This document shows, piece by piece, positions 1-8,282 of a DNA stretch of 64,000 nt. The DNA lies in contig NZ_CP048815.1 of the NCBI RefSeq assembly GCF_010977555.1, positions 434,001 through 498,000 on the forward strand, in the 5' to 3' direction. The notes below the pieces were generated by a model, which did no database searches, was not told the DNA's origin, and was given only the letters and a program-made list of their open reading frames with translations. This DNA comes from Caulobacter rhizosphaerae. GTDB lineage: Bacteria; Pseudomonadota; Alphaproteobacteria; Caulobacterales; Caulobacteraceae. Position 1 is the stretch's first letter. The number at the start of each line of letters is the position of its first letter. The position numbers were made by a program, and so were the translations under genes.

Positions 1-20
1 TCATCAAGCCGACGCGCATG

Positions 21-51
21 AAAAAGGTCCCCGAAGCGAACTTCGGGGACC
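21..51 (-). terminator. Rho-independent terminator of the minus-strand polyamine gene
   Basis: Read on the minus strand, an 11-bp perfect stem (GGTCCCCGAAG with CTTCGGGGACC) closes a 4-nt loop and is followed at once by TTTTT. It lies about 30 nt past the stop codon of the deoxyhypusine-synthase-like gene, where a terminator for that gene is expected. Confidence 0.85.
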
Positions 52-79
52 CTGCAGTTTCAGGTCGTCCGTATCAAGC

Positions 80-1132
80 CTACTTGCCGAACAGCTTCTG
101 CCAGCGCGGCTTTTCGCGGCCCTTCCAGTGCTCGCGGTGATAGGCGTCCGAGGCGATCAGCGGCACCACGGTGGTGGCCTCGGCGAACACCATCTGCTCG
201 TAGGTGGTGTTGACCTTGCCCCACGAGGCGGCTTCCTTCAGCGTCGAGCTGCTGCAGGCGCCGTCGCGGACGTCGGCCACGGTGATCTGGACCGCGTACT
301 TGTGCATGTCGGCCTCGACGCCGAGGATCTCGGCGCAGACGACGGTGTCCTGGGCGAAGTTCTTGGGCACGCCGCCGCCGACCATGAACAGGCCCGTGGT
401 GCCGGCCGCGATCTTGATGTCAGTCAGTTCGCGGAAGTCCGCGACCGCGTCGATCATCAGATAGGGCTGCTTGGCGGCGATGCGTTCCTTCTGGTGCTTG
501 ACCAGGCCAAAGCCGGCCGAGCTGTCGACGAAGGCCGGGCAGAAGATCGGCACGCCTTCTTCATAGGCGGTCTGGATCAGCGAGCCTTGCTTCTTGGCGT
601 TGCCCTCGGACAGCCACTTGCCCATCTCCCAGATGAACTCGCGCGAGGAATAGGCGCGCGGCTCCAGGCGATTGCAGATCTCCAGGATCGTGTGGTCGCA
701 GTTCTGGAGTTCTTCCTCGTCGATATAGGTGTCGTAGATGCGGTCGATGTAGTTGTCGCGCAGCACGTTGTCGTCGACGGGGCCGGCGGCCTGATAGTGC
801 TTGAAGCCCAGGGCCTCGAAGAAGTCCATGTCGACGATCGAGGCGCCGGTGGCGACCACGGCGTCGATCATGCCGTTCTTCACCATGTCGCGGTAGACGT
901 GCATGCAGCCGCCGGCCGAGGTGGAGCCGGCCAGGATCAGCCAGGGCGAGCAGGACTTGTCCTCCAGCGCCATGTTGAAGATGTCGGCGGCGCGGGCGGT
1001 GTCGCGCGAGCTGAACGACATCTTGCGCATGGAGTCGATGATCGGGCGGGCGTCGAACGACGTGATGTCGATATGCTCGACCACGTTCTGCAGCAGCTCG
1101 GCCTTCTGGTTGTTCGGAACGGGAGCGTTCAT
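80..1132 (-). CDS. Deoxyhypusine synthase-like protein, probable homospermidine synthase type
   Basis: This 350-residue protein belongs to the deoxyhypusine synthase fold family, NAD-dependent enzymes that transfer an aminobutyl group from spermidine or a related polyamine. The lysine that forms the enzyme-imine intermediate in deoxyhypusine synthases appears kept in the motif SWGKV near the C-terminus, and the glycine-rich TGLFMVGGGVPKN segment fits the NAD site. Bacteria have no eIF5A substrate; bacterial homologues are known to include homospermidine synthases (often called SpeY). The adjacent decarboxylase supports a polyamine role. I start at the ATG at 1132 (MNAPVP); the frame stays open 17 codons further upstream but that stretch looks non-conserved. 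The family is clear; the exact substrate is inferred. Confidence 0.85.
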   Translation of the reverse strand: MNAPVPNNQKAELLQNVVEHIDITSFDARPIIDSMRKMSFSSRDTARAADIFNMALEDKSCSPWLILAGSTSAGGCMHVYRDMVKNGMIDAVVATGASIVDMDFFEALGFKHYQAAGPVDDNVLRDNYIDRIYDTYIDEEELQNCDHTILEICNRLEPRAYSSREFIWEMGKWLSEGNAKKQGSLIQTAYEEGVPIFCPAFVDSSAGFGLVKHQKERIAAKQPYLMIDAVADFRELTDIKIAAGTTGLFMVGGGVPKNFAQDTVVCAEILGVEADMHKYAVQITVADVRDGACSSSTLKEAASWGKVNTTYEQMVFAEATTVVPLIASDAYHREHWKGREKPRWQKLFGK

Positions 1133-1297
1133 CGCTTCGGTTTCCCTGACTTTGGACGCCCGTCGTTGAAACTGGCCGTCCACCGGGACGGAGCGACCGG
1201 TGGGGGCGATGGGTTCGCATCCAAACGCGCGAGCGGTCGATGCGGCGCGGGTTTAACGCACATTTGTCGCGACGCTTAGTGACGATTTCGCGTCGCG

Positions 1298-1412
1298 CGC
1301 CGTGCGTCCTTCGAGGCCCGCTATCGCGGGCGCCTCAGGATGAGGAATTCAGTGCAAGAAAGTCCTCATCCTGAGGTGCGAGCCGCAGGCGAGCCTCGAA
1401 GGACGCACGGCG
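1298..1412. repeat. Long imperfect palindrome (intergenic repeat)
   Basis: Two arms of about 50 nt, one starting CGCCGTGCGTCCTTCGAGG and the other ending CCTCGAAGGACGCACGGCG, flank a short loop near 1350-1357. The arms also share TCCTCATCCTGAGG. It fills most of the 299-nt gap between the two polyamine genes. Transcribed, it would form a very stable hairpin that could separate expression of the decarboxylase from the downstream gene. It has no T-run, so it is more likely a dispersed palindromic repeat than a simple terminator. Confidence 0.8.
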
Positions 1413-1431
1413 GTCACGCTCTGGATTTCAA

Positions 1432-2691
1432 CTATCTACGCCGCCGCTTCTTGCCGGCCGCGCCCTTGGGGCGCGAGAAGCGGACGATCTTGCGTTCCTC
1501 GGCCTCGGGCCGGGGCGTGGCGATCGAGCGCTTGGCCAGGCCGTACATCGAGGCCATCGGGGCGTCCGAAACCTGGGCGATGTCGGTTTCCCCAAAGCCG
1601 TTGAAGCGGGTCGACATGGCCACGCCATAGGCGCCCAGCATGCCGATCTCGATGTAGTCGCCCTCGTCGACGCTTTCCGGCAGGTAGAACGGGCCGGGCA
1701 TGTGGTCGACGCTGTCGCAGGTGGGGCCGTAGAAGCGGAACGGCTTGAGGCCCTCTTCCACCACTTCGCCGTTCTTGCGGAACAGCTTGACCGGGAACGG
1801 CCATTTCATGTGGGCCGCGTCGAACAGCGAGCCGTACGAGCCGTCGTTCAGATAGAGCGCGTCGCCCTTCTTCAGCTCGACCTTGACCAGCAGGGACGAG
1901 GCCTCGGCCACCAGGGCCCGGCCGGGTTCGCACCACAGCTCGGTGGTCTCGTGGACCATCATGTCGGCGAAGCCCCGGTCGATGGCCGCCAGGTATTCGG
2001 ACATGTCCGGCGGCACCATGCCGGGATAGATCGACGGGAAGCCGCCGCCGACGTCGACGACGTCGGCCAGCACGCCGGCCCGCACCAAGGCGCGCGAGGC
2101 CTGGGCCATGGCCGCCTGGTAGGCGGTGGGGCGCATGCACTGGCTGCCGACGTGGAACGACACGCCCATCAGGTCCTGGGTGGAGCGACGGGCCGCCAGC
2201 AGCAGGGCCGGGGCGTTGTGCGACTCGACGCCGAACTTGCCCGACAGGCTGTAGGCCGCGCCCTCGGCCTGCACGCCCATGCGGACGATCAGGTTCAGGT
2301 CCTTGGCCTGGCCGGTGGCGTCGAGGATCTTGGCCAGTTCCTCATGGGTGTCGAACGAGAAGGTCCGCACGCCGTGATCGAAATAGGCGGCCGAGATCGC
2401 CACCCGGCTCTTCACCGGATGCATGAAGGCCATGCGCGAGCCGGGAGCGTGCTCGCCGACCAGCTCGACCTCGTTCAGCGAGGCCACGTCGAACGACCGC
2501 ACGCCGGCGTCCGCCAGCTCGCGGATCACCCACGGCGAAGGATTGGCCTTCACCGCGTAAAAGACGTCGCCTTTGAATTCAGCCTGGAACCAGCGCGCCG
2601 CTACGGAAACCGCGTCGGGCCGCACGAGTGCGACGGGACGTTCCGGTGACCGCTCACGGACCAGGTCCAGGGGATTATGGTACGTGTGCAA
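1432..2691 (-). CDS. Type III PLP-dependent ornithine/lysine decarboxylase
   Basis: This 419-residue protein is an alanine-racemase-fold decarboxylase that converts ornithine (and possibly lysine) to putrescine (or cadaverine), the entry step of polyamine synthesis. The PLP lysine sits in FYAVKANP (Lys48). The substrate-side Cys-Asp pair is in YGPTCDSVDHMPG, and HVGSQ and the glycine-rich DVGGGFPS segment bind PLP phosphate. The start is a TTG at 2689-2691 with an AGGGG stretch about 11 nt upstream; no better ATG lies ahead of the conserved N-terminus. The C-terminus ends in a basic Lys/Arg run. It lies upstream of the deoxyhypusine-synthase-like gene on the same strand, separated by a large palindrome. 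Whether it prefers ornithine or lysine cannot be told from sequence. Confidence 0.88.
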   Translation of the reverse strand: MHTYHNPLDLVRERSPERPVALVRPDAVSVAARWFQAEFKGDVFYAVKANPSPWVIRELADAGVRSFDVASLNEVELVGEHAPGSRMAFMHPVKSRVAISAAYFDHGVRTFSFDTHEELAKILDATGQAKDLNLIVRMGVQAEGAAYSLSGKFGVESHNAPALLLAARRSTQDLMGVSFHVGSQCMRPTAYQAAMAQASRALVRAGVLADVVDVGGGFPSIYPGMVPPDMSEYLAAIDRGFADMMVHETTELWCEPGRALVAEASSLLVKVELKKGDALYLNDGSYGSLFDAAHMKWPFPVKLFRKNGEVVEEGLKPFRFYGPTCDSVDHMPGPFYLPESVDEGDYIEIGMLGAYGVAMSTRFNGFGETDIAQVSDAPMASMYGLAKRSIATPRPEAEERKIVRFSRPKGAAGKKRRRR

Positions 2692-2938
2692 TTCACGTAG
2701 ACCCCTGCAGAAGTGAAACCCAGGCCGGCGTTAGCAGCGCTTATGAGGACTTCGGGTCCGCCGGAGCGAGCGAAATAGGGTCATCGCCGCACGATGTAAA
2801 GAGTCTTTTGGACGCGGGCTTGCGCTCGCCCTTGCGGTGAATTGATCCACCGACCGTCACAAATCCATTGCGTCCGTGCCCCAAACCGACGAACGCATTT
2901 CCCAGCGTCCAAAACCTCGTTAAGGATTCGTCCCGACC

Positions 2939-3733
2939 ATGACGTCGGACCCTGTTCTCTCGATCCGCGCCGCCTCCAAGACCTTCGGGTCGCGGCGGGC
3001 GCTGGACGCCGTTTCGCTCGACGTCGGTCGCGGCGAGATGATCGCGCTCATCGGCCCGTCGGGCTCGGGCAAATCGACCCTGCTGCGTTCGATCGACGGC
3101 CTGCAGACCATTGATGAGGGAGAAGGCGTGATCACCGCCTTCGCCGGCCCGGTCCAGGCCCGGGGCCGGGTCAGCGACCAGGTGCGCAAGGCCCGCATCC
3201 GCATCGGCTTCATCGCCCAGCAGTTCAACCTGGTCGGCCGCCTGACCCTGTTCACCAACGTCGCCCTGGGCTCGCTGGGGCGGATCGGTACGCTGCGCGG
3301 CCTGTTCGGGGCCTGGCCGGCCGAGACGCGGACGGCGGCCATGGCCGCCCTTCACCGTGTGGGCGTGGCCGACTACGCCGCCCAGCGCGCCAACACCCTG
3401 TCGGGCGGCCAGCAGCAGCGCGGGGCCATCGCCCGGGCCTTGGTCCAGAGGGCCAAGATCATCCTCGCCGACGAGCCGGTCGCCTCGCTCGACCCGGTTT
3501 CGGCGCGCAAGGTCATGGAGATCCTCCGTGACCTGAACAAGACCGACGGCCTGACCGTGGTGGTCACCCTGCACCAGGTCGACTACGCCCTGCGCTATTG
3601 CGACCGGGTGGTGGCGCTGAAGGCCGGCCAGAAGGTCTATGACGGCCCGACCAGCGGCCTGGATCGCGCCAAACTCATCGACATCTACGGCCCGGAATTC
3701 GAGGACGTATTCTGGGAAGGAGCCCCGCAATGA
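2939..3733 (+). CDS. phnC: Phosphonate ABC transporter ATP-binding protein PhnC
   Basis: This 264-residue cytoplasmic ATPase energises uptake of phosphonates or related phosphorus oxyanions. Walker A is GPSGSGKST (residues 39-47), the ABC signature LSGGQQQR starts at 154, Walker B is IILADEP (174-180), and the switch His is in TLHQVDYA. It overlaps phnD by 4 nt (ATGA), followed by phnE, the standard phnCDE order. The N-terminal extension is short and the ATG at 2939 fits family length. One half-site resembling a Pho box (CCGTCAC at 2854-2860) is upstream, but no convincing second half-site is present. Confidence 0.93.
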   Translation: MTSDPVLSIRAASKTFGSRRALDAVSLDVGRGEMIALIGPSGSGKSTLLRSIDGLQTIDEGEGVITAFAGPVQARGRVSDQVRKARIRIGFIAQQFNLVGRLTLFTNVALGSLGRIGTLRGLFGAWPAETRTAAMAALHRVGVADYAAQRANTLSGGQQQRGAIARALVQRAKIILADEPVASLDPVSARKVMEILRDLNKTDGLTVVVTLHQVDYALRYCDRVVALKAGQKVYDGPTSGLDRAKLIDIYGPEFEDVFWEGAPQ

Positions 3734-4770
3734 TCCGCCGCACCGCACTCTCGCGCCTTGGCGTCGCCGGCCTCGGCCTCGTCGCCGCCCTGACGCTCGC
3801 CGCGTGCGGGGAGCAGAAGGCCGCCGGCCCGGCCGCCTCCAAGGACACGATCGTGTTCTCCATCCTGTCGACCGAGTCGGCCCAGAACATGGAGAGCTAC
3901 TGGAAGCCCATCCTGGCCGACATGGAACAGTCGACCGGCATGAAGGTGAAGCCGTTCTTCTCGTCCAACTATTCGTCGCTGATCGTGGCCATGGGCGCCA
4001 AGCAGACCGACGTGGGCTGGTTCTCCAACGCCTCGGGCTTGGAGGCCGTGCGCCGCTCGGGCGGCGAGGTCTTCGCCCGCACCTTCGACCCGTCGGGGAC
4101 CGATGGCTACAAGTCGGTGATCATCGTCCCGGCCGACAGCAAGCTGACGGTCGAGGGGCTGCTCAAGTGCGACAAGAGCCTGAACTTCGGCATCGGCGAC
4201 AAGAAGTCGACCTCGGGCACTCTGGCCCCGATGACCTACCTGTTCATCCCGGCCGACAAGAAGCCCGAGACCTGCTTCAAGACCGTGCTCAGCGCCAGCC
4301 ATGACGCCAACCTGTTCGCGGTGGCCAACCACAAGCTGGACGCGGCCACCAACAACACCACGGCCCTGCGCCTGAACGAGTACGCCAAGGGCGGCGCCCA
4401 GGCCAGGAAGGTCAAGGTGATCTGGGAGTCGCCGACCCTGCCGGAGGATCCGATCGTCTGGCGCAAGGATCTCGACCCGGTGGTGAAGGAAAAGCTGCGC
4501 CAGTTCTTCCTGACCTACGGCCAGGGCGACACCCCGGTCGCGGCCCAGCAGCGCAAGAACCTGGCGCGCCTGTCGATGGGCGGCTTCAAGCCCGCCGACG
4601 ACACCCACCTGCTGGTGGTGCGCGAGATGGAGGCCCTGGAGCAGGTCGGCCTGGCCCGCGAGACCGGCGACAAGGCCAAGCTGGCGGCGGCCGAGAAAAA
4701 CCTGGCCGGCATCAAGGCCGAGCGCCTGGCCGCCGACGGCAAGGCCGGCCTGGCCGCGCCGGCCAACTGA
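3730..4770 (+). CDS. phnD: Phosphonate/phosphite-type ABC transporter substrate-binding lipoprotein PhnD
   Basis: This 346-residue PhnD/SsuA-like binding protein delivers the ligand to the PhnE permease. An N-terminal hydrophobic segment ends in the lipobox LAAC, so mature Cys would be lipidated and the protein membrane-anchored on the periplasmic side. The segment FSILSTESAQNMESYWKPIL and the later KKSTSGTLAP motif are typical of PhnD, with Ser/Thr residues coordinating the oxyanion. A C-terminal tail of about 50 residues, rich in Ala/Lys/Glu, extends past the usual fold and is probably helical. It is translationally coupled to phnC by a 4-nt overlap and lies 20 nt before phnE. Confidence 0.92.
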   Translation: MIRRTALSRLGVAGLGLVAALTLAACGEQKAAGPAASKDTIVFSILSTESAQNMESYWKPILADMEQSTGMKVKPFFSSNYSSLIVAMGAKQTDVGWFSNASGLEAVRRSGGEVFARTFDPSGTDGYKSVIIVPADSKLTVEGLLKCDKSLNFGIGDKKSTSGTLAPMTYLFIPADKKPETCFKTVLSASHDANLFAVANHKLDAATNNTTALRLNEYAKGGAQARKVKVIWESPTLPEDPIVWRKDLDPVVKEKLRQFFLTYGQGDTPVAAQQRKNLARLSMGGFKPADDTHLLVVREMEALEQVGLARETGDKAKLAAAEKNLAGIKAERLAADGKAGLAAPAN

Positions 4771-4790
4771 CCAGGACGCCCGAACCCCTC

Positions 4791-5606
4791 ATGAGCGACG
4801 CCATCCCGCCCCCGCCCAGCAAGCCGCTCTCGGCGCGGGCCTTCGACCTGCTGTTGTGGGGCGGGGTGATCGCCCTGCTGGTGGTCAGCTTCAAGCCGGC
4901 CGAGATCGACAAGTTTCCGCAGCTGTTCAGCGACGCCAGCAAGATGCAGGGCTTCGCCAGCGGCTTCTTCTCGCCGTTCGGCGATCCCAAGGCGTTCATG
5001 GCCGCCGACTGGGAGCTGTACATCGGCAAGATGTGGCAGACGATCCAGATGGCCCTGTGGGGCACGGCCCTGGCCATCGTCGTGGCCATCCCGCTGGGCC
5101 TGCTGGGCGCGCGCAACATCAGCCCGTGGTGGATCCAGCAGCCGGTGCGTCGCCTGCTGGACCTGATCCGCTCGATCCCCGACCTGGTGGTGGCGCTGAT
5201 CTTCATCACGGCCGTGGGCCTGGGCCCGTTCGCCGGGGTCATGGCCCTGATGTTCAACACCGGCGGCGTGCTGGCCAAGCTGTTCGCCGAGGCGGTCGAG
5301 TCGATCGACAAGGGTCCGGTCGAGGGCGTGCGGGCGACCGGCGCGATCAAGCTGGCTGAGGTGGTCTGGGGGGTGATCCCGCAGGTGGCGCCGCTGTGGA
5401 CCAGCTATGCGCTGTACCGCTTCGAAAGCTCCAGCCGGTCGGCGACCGTCCTGGGTCTGATCGGGGCCGGCGGGGTGGGCCAAGTGCTGCTCGATTCGAT
5501 CAACGGCTTCCAGTACGACCAGACCGGCTGCATTGTCCTGGTCATCGTCGTGGCCGTTTCGCTGATCGACCTTCTGTCGCAGATCATCCGCACACGTCTG
5601 CTTTAA
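4791..5606 (+). CDS. phnE: Phosphonate ABC transporter permease PhnE
   Basis: This 271-residue inner-membrane permease has the binding-protein-dependent transport fold. One TM helix near residues 15-32 is followed by a periplasmic stretch, then about five further TM helices. The cytoplasmic coupling (EAA) loop is visible as AEAVESIDKGPVEGVRATGA, the contact for PhnC. It completes phnCDE and lies 20 nt after phnD. A short GC hairpin (GTGGC/GCCAC, about 5616-5632) follows the stop codon. Confidence 0.92.
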   Translation: MSDAIPPPPSKPLSARAFDLLLWGGVIALLVVSFKPAEIDKFPQLFSDASKMQGFASGFFSPFGDPKAFMAADWELYIGKMWQTIQMALWGTALAIVVAIPLGLLGARNISPWWIQQPVRRLLDLIRSIPDLVVALIFITAVGLGPFAGVMALMFNTGGVLAKLFAEAVESIDKGPVEGVRATGAIKLAEVVWGVIPQVAPLWTSYALYRFESSSRSATVLGLIGAGGVGQVLLDSINGFQYDQTGCIVLVIVVAVSLIDLLSQIIRTRLL

Positions 5607-5652
5607 GGACCGTTCTGTGGCTCTGGGGCCACAATTAACGTGTTGAAAAGGC

Positions 5653-5670
5653 TTGTCATCGGTCTGTCAT
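5653..5670 (+). promoter_or_regulatory. Pho box (PhoB operator)
   Basis: TTGTCAT, 4-nt spacer, CTGTCAT. This is a direct repeat of the 7-bp PhoB half-site with canonical 11-nt periodicity; only the first base departs from consensus. It lies about 95 nt upstream of the porin start codon. It predicts PhoB-dependent induction of the porin and pstS under phosphate limitation. Confidence 0.85.
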
Positions 5671-5765
5671 CAAAGGGTGGCGGAACCGTCACGGGACCCC
5701 CGTAAAGCGCTCCTACCTGATCCGGACCAACGGGCAGGGGGCAAAGCCTAAAGGGGAATTCTCAC

Positions 5766-7052
5766 ATGCGGAACAAGACCTCGCTGGTCTGCGGCGCGGC
5801 GCTGGGCGCCATGCTGGCCTGCGGCCTCGGCGTCGCGGCTCACGCGCAAGACAACACGATCGCCTGGAAGGGCGCTCCGCAGTGGACGAACGACGACGTC
5901 TATTTCAAGGTCCGCGGCCGTATCCTGGTGGACGGCGTGTTCCAGGACGTCGACCGCGAAGGCGCGGCGACCGACTACAAGACCAGCAACATCCGCGGCC
6001 GCCAGGTGTTCATCGGCATCGAAGGCAAGCTGAACAACTACATCGCCTACAAGGCCGAGGGCGGCTGGGTGAACGGCGGCAACCCGTCGTGGGACGACGT
6101 GGTCATCGAGGTCAAGCCGACCGAAATGACCTCGATCCTGATCGGTAACGTCAAGGCCACCGGCCTGGAAAACCTGACCTCGACCCGCTTCACCACCTTC
6201 ATGGACCGCGGTCCGTACGGTGACTTCGGCGTCGACAGCTACCTGCTGAGCGTCGTGGGCAAGGTGCAGGGCCCCAACTGGAGCGTCACCGGCGCCGTCC
6301 AGGGCGACAGCATCAACAACGCCGACATCAACAACACCTCGTCGGCGACCAACACCAACCAGAACTCGCAGGAACGCCTGGGCTTCACCGGCCGCGTCCA
6401 CTACGCCCCGCTGCTGAGCGACACCGACAAGGTCCACCTGGCCGTATCGGCCCGCTACCGCAACCACGGCAACGAAGGCGCCTTCAACTATCAGGGCCGC
6501 CCGGACACCAACTACGGCACCAGCGGCCTGTACTACAAGACGGGCGCCATCGCCGACCGCGACACCACCCTGGCCGCCGAAGGCGCCTGGATCCACGGTC
6601 CGTTCTCGGTCCAGGGCGAATATTCGAACATCTCGGTCGAGCGCCTGGCCACCACGGCCCCGGGTTCGAACCCGGACATCAAGGTGGGCTACGCCTTCGT
6701 CAGCTTCTGGCCGACGGGCGAGACCCGCAACTACGATCCGGTCGCCGGCGAGATCAAGCGTCCGAAGATCCTGAACCCGATCACCGCCGGCGGCTTCGGC
6801 GGCGTCGAACTGGCCCTGCGCTACGACTACGCCGACCTGACCGACGCCTACAAGTCGGCCTCGACCGCGGCCAGCAAGACCCTGTCGCAGGACGCCGGCA
6901 AGTACACCGCCTGGACCCTGGGCGTGAACTACTACCCGACCGCCTATGTCCGCTTCCAGGCCAACTACACCGACGGCTCGGTCGATCCGGTCGTCGTCGG
7001 CCGCGGCACGGACATCAAGCAATTCCAGCTGCGCGCCCAGCTGGATTTCTAA
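5766..7052 (+). CDS. OprO/OprP-family phosphate-selective porin
   Basis: This 428-residue outer-membrane beta-barrel has a signal peptide (about residues 1-27, ending AHAQ) and a C-terminal aromatic residue (QLRAQLDF) typical of barrel assembly. Alternating amphipathic strands and the segments YKAEGGWVNG, MDRGPYGDFG and TLGVNYYPTAYVRFQANYTDG match polyphosphate/phosphate-selective porins. The function would be anion, chiefly phosphate, passage through the outer membrane. A Pho box lies upstream and a PstS-like protein follows 76 nt downstream behind a strong hairpin, so outer-membrane entry and periplasmic capture appear co-transcribed. The ATG at 5766 is preceded by AAAGGGGAA. Confidence 0.88.
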   Translation: MRNKTSLVCGAALGAMLACGLGVAAHAQDNTIAWKGAPQWTNDDVYFKVRGRILVDGVFQDVDREGAATDYKTSNIRGRQVFIGIEGKLNNYIAYKAEGGWVNGGNPSWDDVVIEVKPTEMTSILIGNVKATGLENLTSTRFTTFMDRGPYGDFGVDSYLLSVVGKVQGPNWSVTGAVQGDSINNADINNTSSATNTNQNSQERLGFTGRVHYAPLLSDTDKVHLAVSARYRNHGNEGAFNYQGRPDTNYGTSGLYYKTGAIADRDTTLAAEGAWIHGPFSVQGEYSNISVERLATTAPGSNPDIKVGYAFVSFWPTGETRNYDPVAGEIKRPKILNPITAGGFGGVELALRYDYADLTDAYKSASTAASKTLSQDAGKYTAWTLGVNYYPTAYVRFQANYTDGSVDPVVVGRGTDIKQFQLRAQLDF

Positions 7053-7062
7053 GACCCTTCCT

Positions 7063-7088
7063 CCAGGCCGGCGCGAACGCCGGCCTGG
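7063..7088 (+). promoter_or_regulatory. Perfect intercistronic hairpin between porin and pstS
   Basis: CCAGGCCGGCG and CGCCGGCCTGG form an 11-bp perfect stem over a CGAA loop, 11 nt after the porin stop. Only a weak pyrimidine stretch follows (CCCTTTCTC), so complete termination is unlikely. It may set the porin:PstS ratio by partial termination or by protecting the porin mRNA 3' end. Confidence 0.7.
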
Positions 7089-7128
7089 ACCCTTTCTCGC
7101 AACGCTCCAGAGACTCCAGGAGTCCTCC

Positions 7129-8172
7129 ATGAAGAAGCTGCTTTCCTGCGCGGCCGCCGCCGTGGCCCTTTCGGGCCTCGCCGCCGCCCCCGCCCACGCC
7201 GCCCGCGACTATGTCTGGGCCGCCGGTTCCTCGACCGTGTTCCCGTTCGCCACCCGCACCGCCGAAAACTTCGCCAAGAAGACCGGCAAGAAGGCCCCGA
7301 AGGTCGAAAGCCTCGGCACCGGCGGCGGCATCAAGCTGTTCTGCTCGGGCTCGGGCGAAGGCTTCCCGGACATCGCCAACGCCTCGCGTCCGATGAAGAA
7401 GTCGGAATTCGACGCCTGCGCCGCCAAGGGCGTCAAGGACATCGTCCAGATCAAGATCGGCTTCGACGGCATCGTCGTGGCCACCGACAAGGACGGCGCC
7501 GACTACAACTTCAAGACCGAGCACCTGTACCTGGGCCTGTCCAAGCAAGTGCTGAAGGGCGGCCAGTTCGTCGCCAACCCGTACAAGACCTGGGACGAGA
7601 TCGGCTCGGGCCTGCCGGGCAACCGCATCCAGGTCTATGGCCCGCCGCCCACCTCGGGCACGCGCGACGCCTTCGTGGAACTGGCCATCGAGGCCGGCGC
7701 CCGCAAGTTCCCGACCGCCGACGCCATTCGCGGCGACAACGAGAAGAAGTTCAAGGCCCTGGTCGACCCGCTGCGCAACGACGGCTGGATCGACGCCGGC
7801 GAGAACGACAACGCCATCGTCGGCACCCTGACCAAGACCCCCGGCTCGCTGGGCGTCTTCGGCTGGTCCTACCTCGAAGAGAACATGGACAAGATCAAGG
7901 GCGCCTCGGTCAACGGCGTGCGTCCCTCGGCCCAGACGATCGCCGACGGCTCCTACCCGCTGTCGCGCTCGCTGTTCATCTACGTCAAGAAGGCCAATAT
8001 CGGCGTGACGCCGGGCCTGGCCGAATTCGTCACCGAGTTCACTTCGGACGCGGCCACGGGCCGGGGCGGCTATCTGCAAGGCCGCGGCCTGATCCCGCTG
8101 CCCCCCGGCCAGCACGACGCCCAGAAGCAGGTCGCCGCCAACAAGACGGCGATGGCGCGTCCGGCCCAATAG
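7129..8172 (+). CDS. pstS: Phosphate ABC transporter substrate-binding protein PstS
   Basis: This 347-residue periplasmic protein has a signal peptide cut after AHA (about residue 24). The mature start, with AAGSSTVFPFA, supplies phosphate-contacting Ser/Thr, followed by ESLGTGGGIKLFCSG and the PPPTSGTRDAF loop (Thr-Ser-Gly-Thr-Arg-Asp) that grips phosphate. The ATG at 7129 follows an AGGAG Shine-Dalgarno; the frame is open further upstream but overlaps the porin. No pstCAB permease or ATPase genes follow, so this is an orphan binding protein that must work with a transporter encoded elsewhere. It shares the Pho box of the porin. Confidence 0.93.
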   Translation: MKKLLSCAAAAVALSGLAAAPAHAARDYVWAAGSSTVFPFATRTAENFAKKTGKKAPKVESLGTGGGIKLFCSGSGEGFPDIANASRPMKKSEFDACAAKGVKDIVQIKIGFDGIVVATDKDGADYNFKTEHLYLGLSKQVLKGGQFVANPYKTWDEIGSGLPGNRIQVYGPPPTSGTRDAFVELAIEAGARKFPTADAIRGDNEKKFKALVDPLRNDGWIDAGENDNAIVGTLTKTPGSLGVFGWSYLEENMDKIKGASVNGVRPSAQTIADGSYPLSRSLFIYVKKANIGVTPGLAEFVTEFTSDAATGRGGYLQGRGLIPLPPGQHDAQKQVAANKTAMARPAQ

Positions 8173-8196
8173 GCCGACACGAGCCGGAACAAGGCG

Positions 8197-8234
8197 ACGC
8201 CGCGGTCCCCAGTGGGCCGCGGCGTTTTCTTTTG
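8197..8234 (+). terminator. Rho-independent terminator after pstS
   Basis: A 12-bp stem (ACGCCGCGGTCC with GGGCCGCGGCGT, one wobble pair) is followed by TTTTCTTTT. It closes the porin-pstS unit 25 nt after the stop codon. Confidence 0.85.
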
Positions 8235-8282
8235 TATAGTGGGCCCCCGCGCCCGCCTGGGCCGCGCCAACCCTGAAGGGCC

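Noticed and set aside
2854..2860. Pho box for phnCDE
   Set aside because: Only one half-site (CCGTCAC) is good; bases 11 nt before and after do not match a second half-site.
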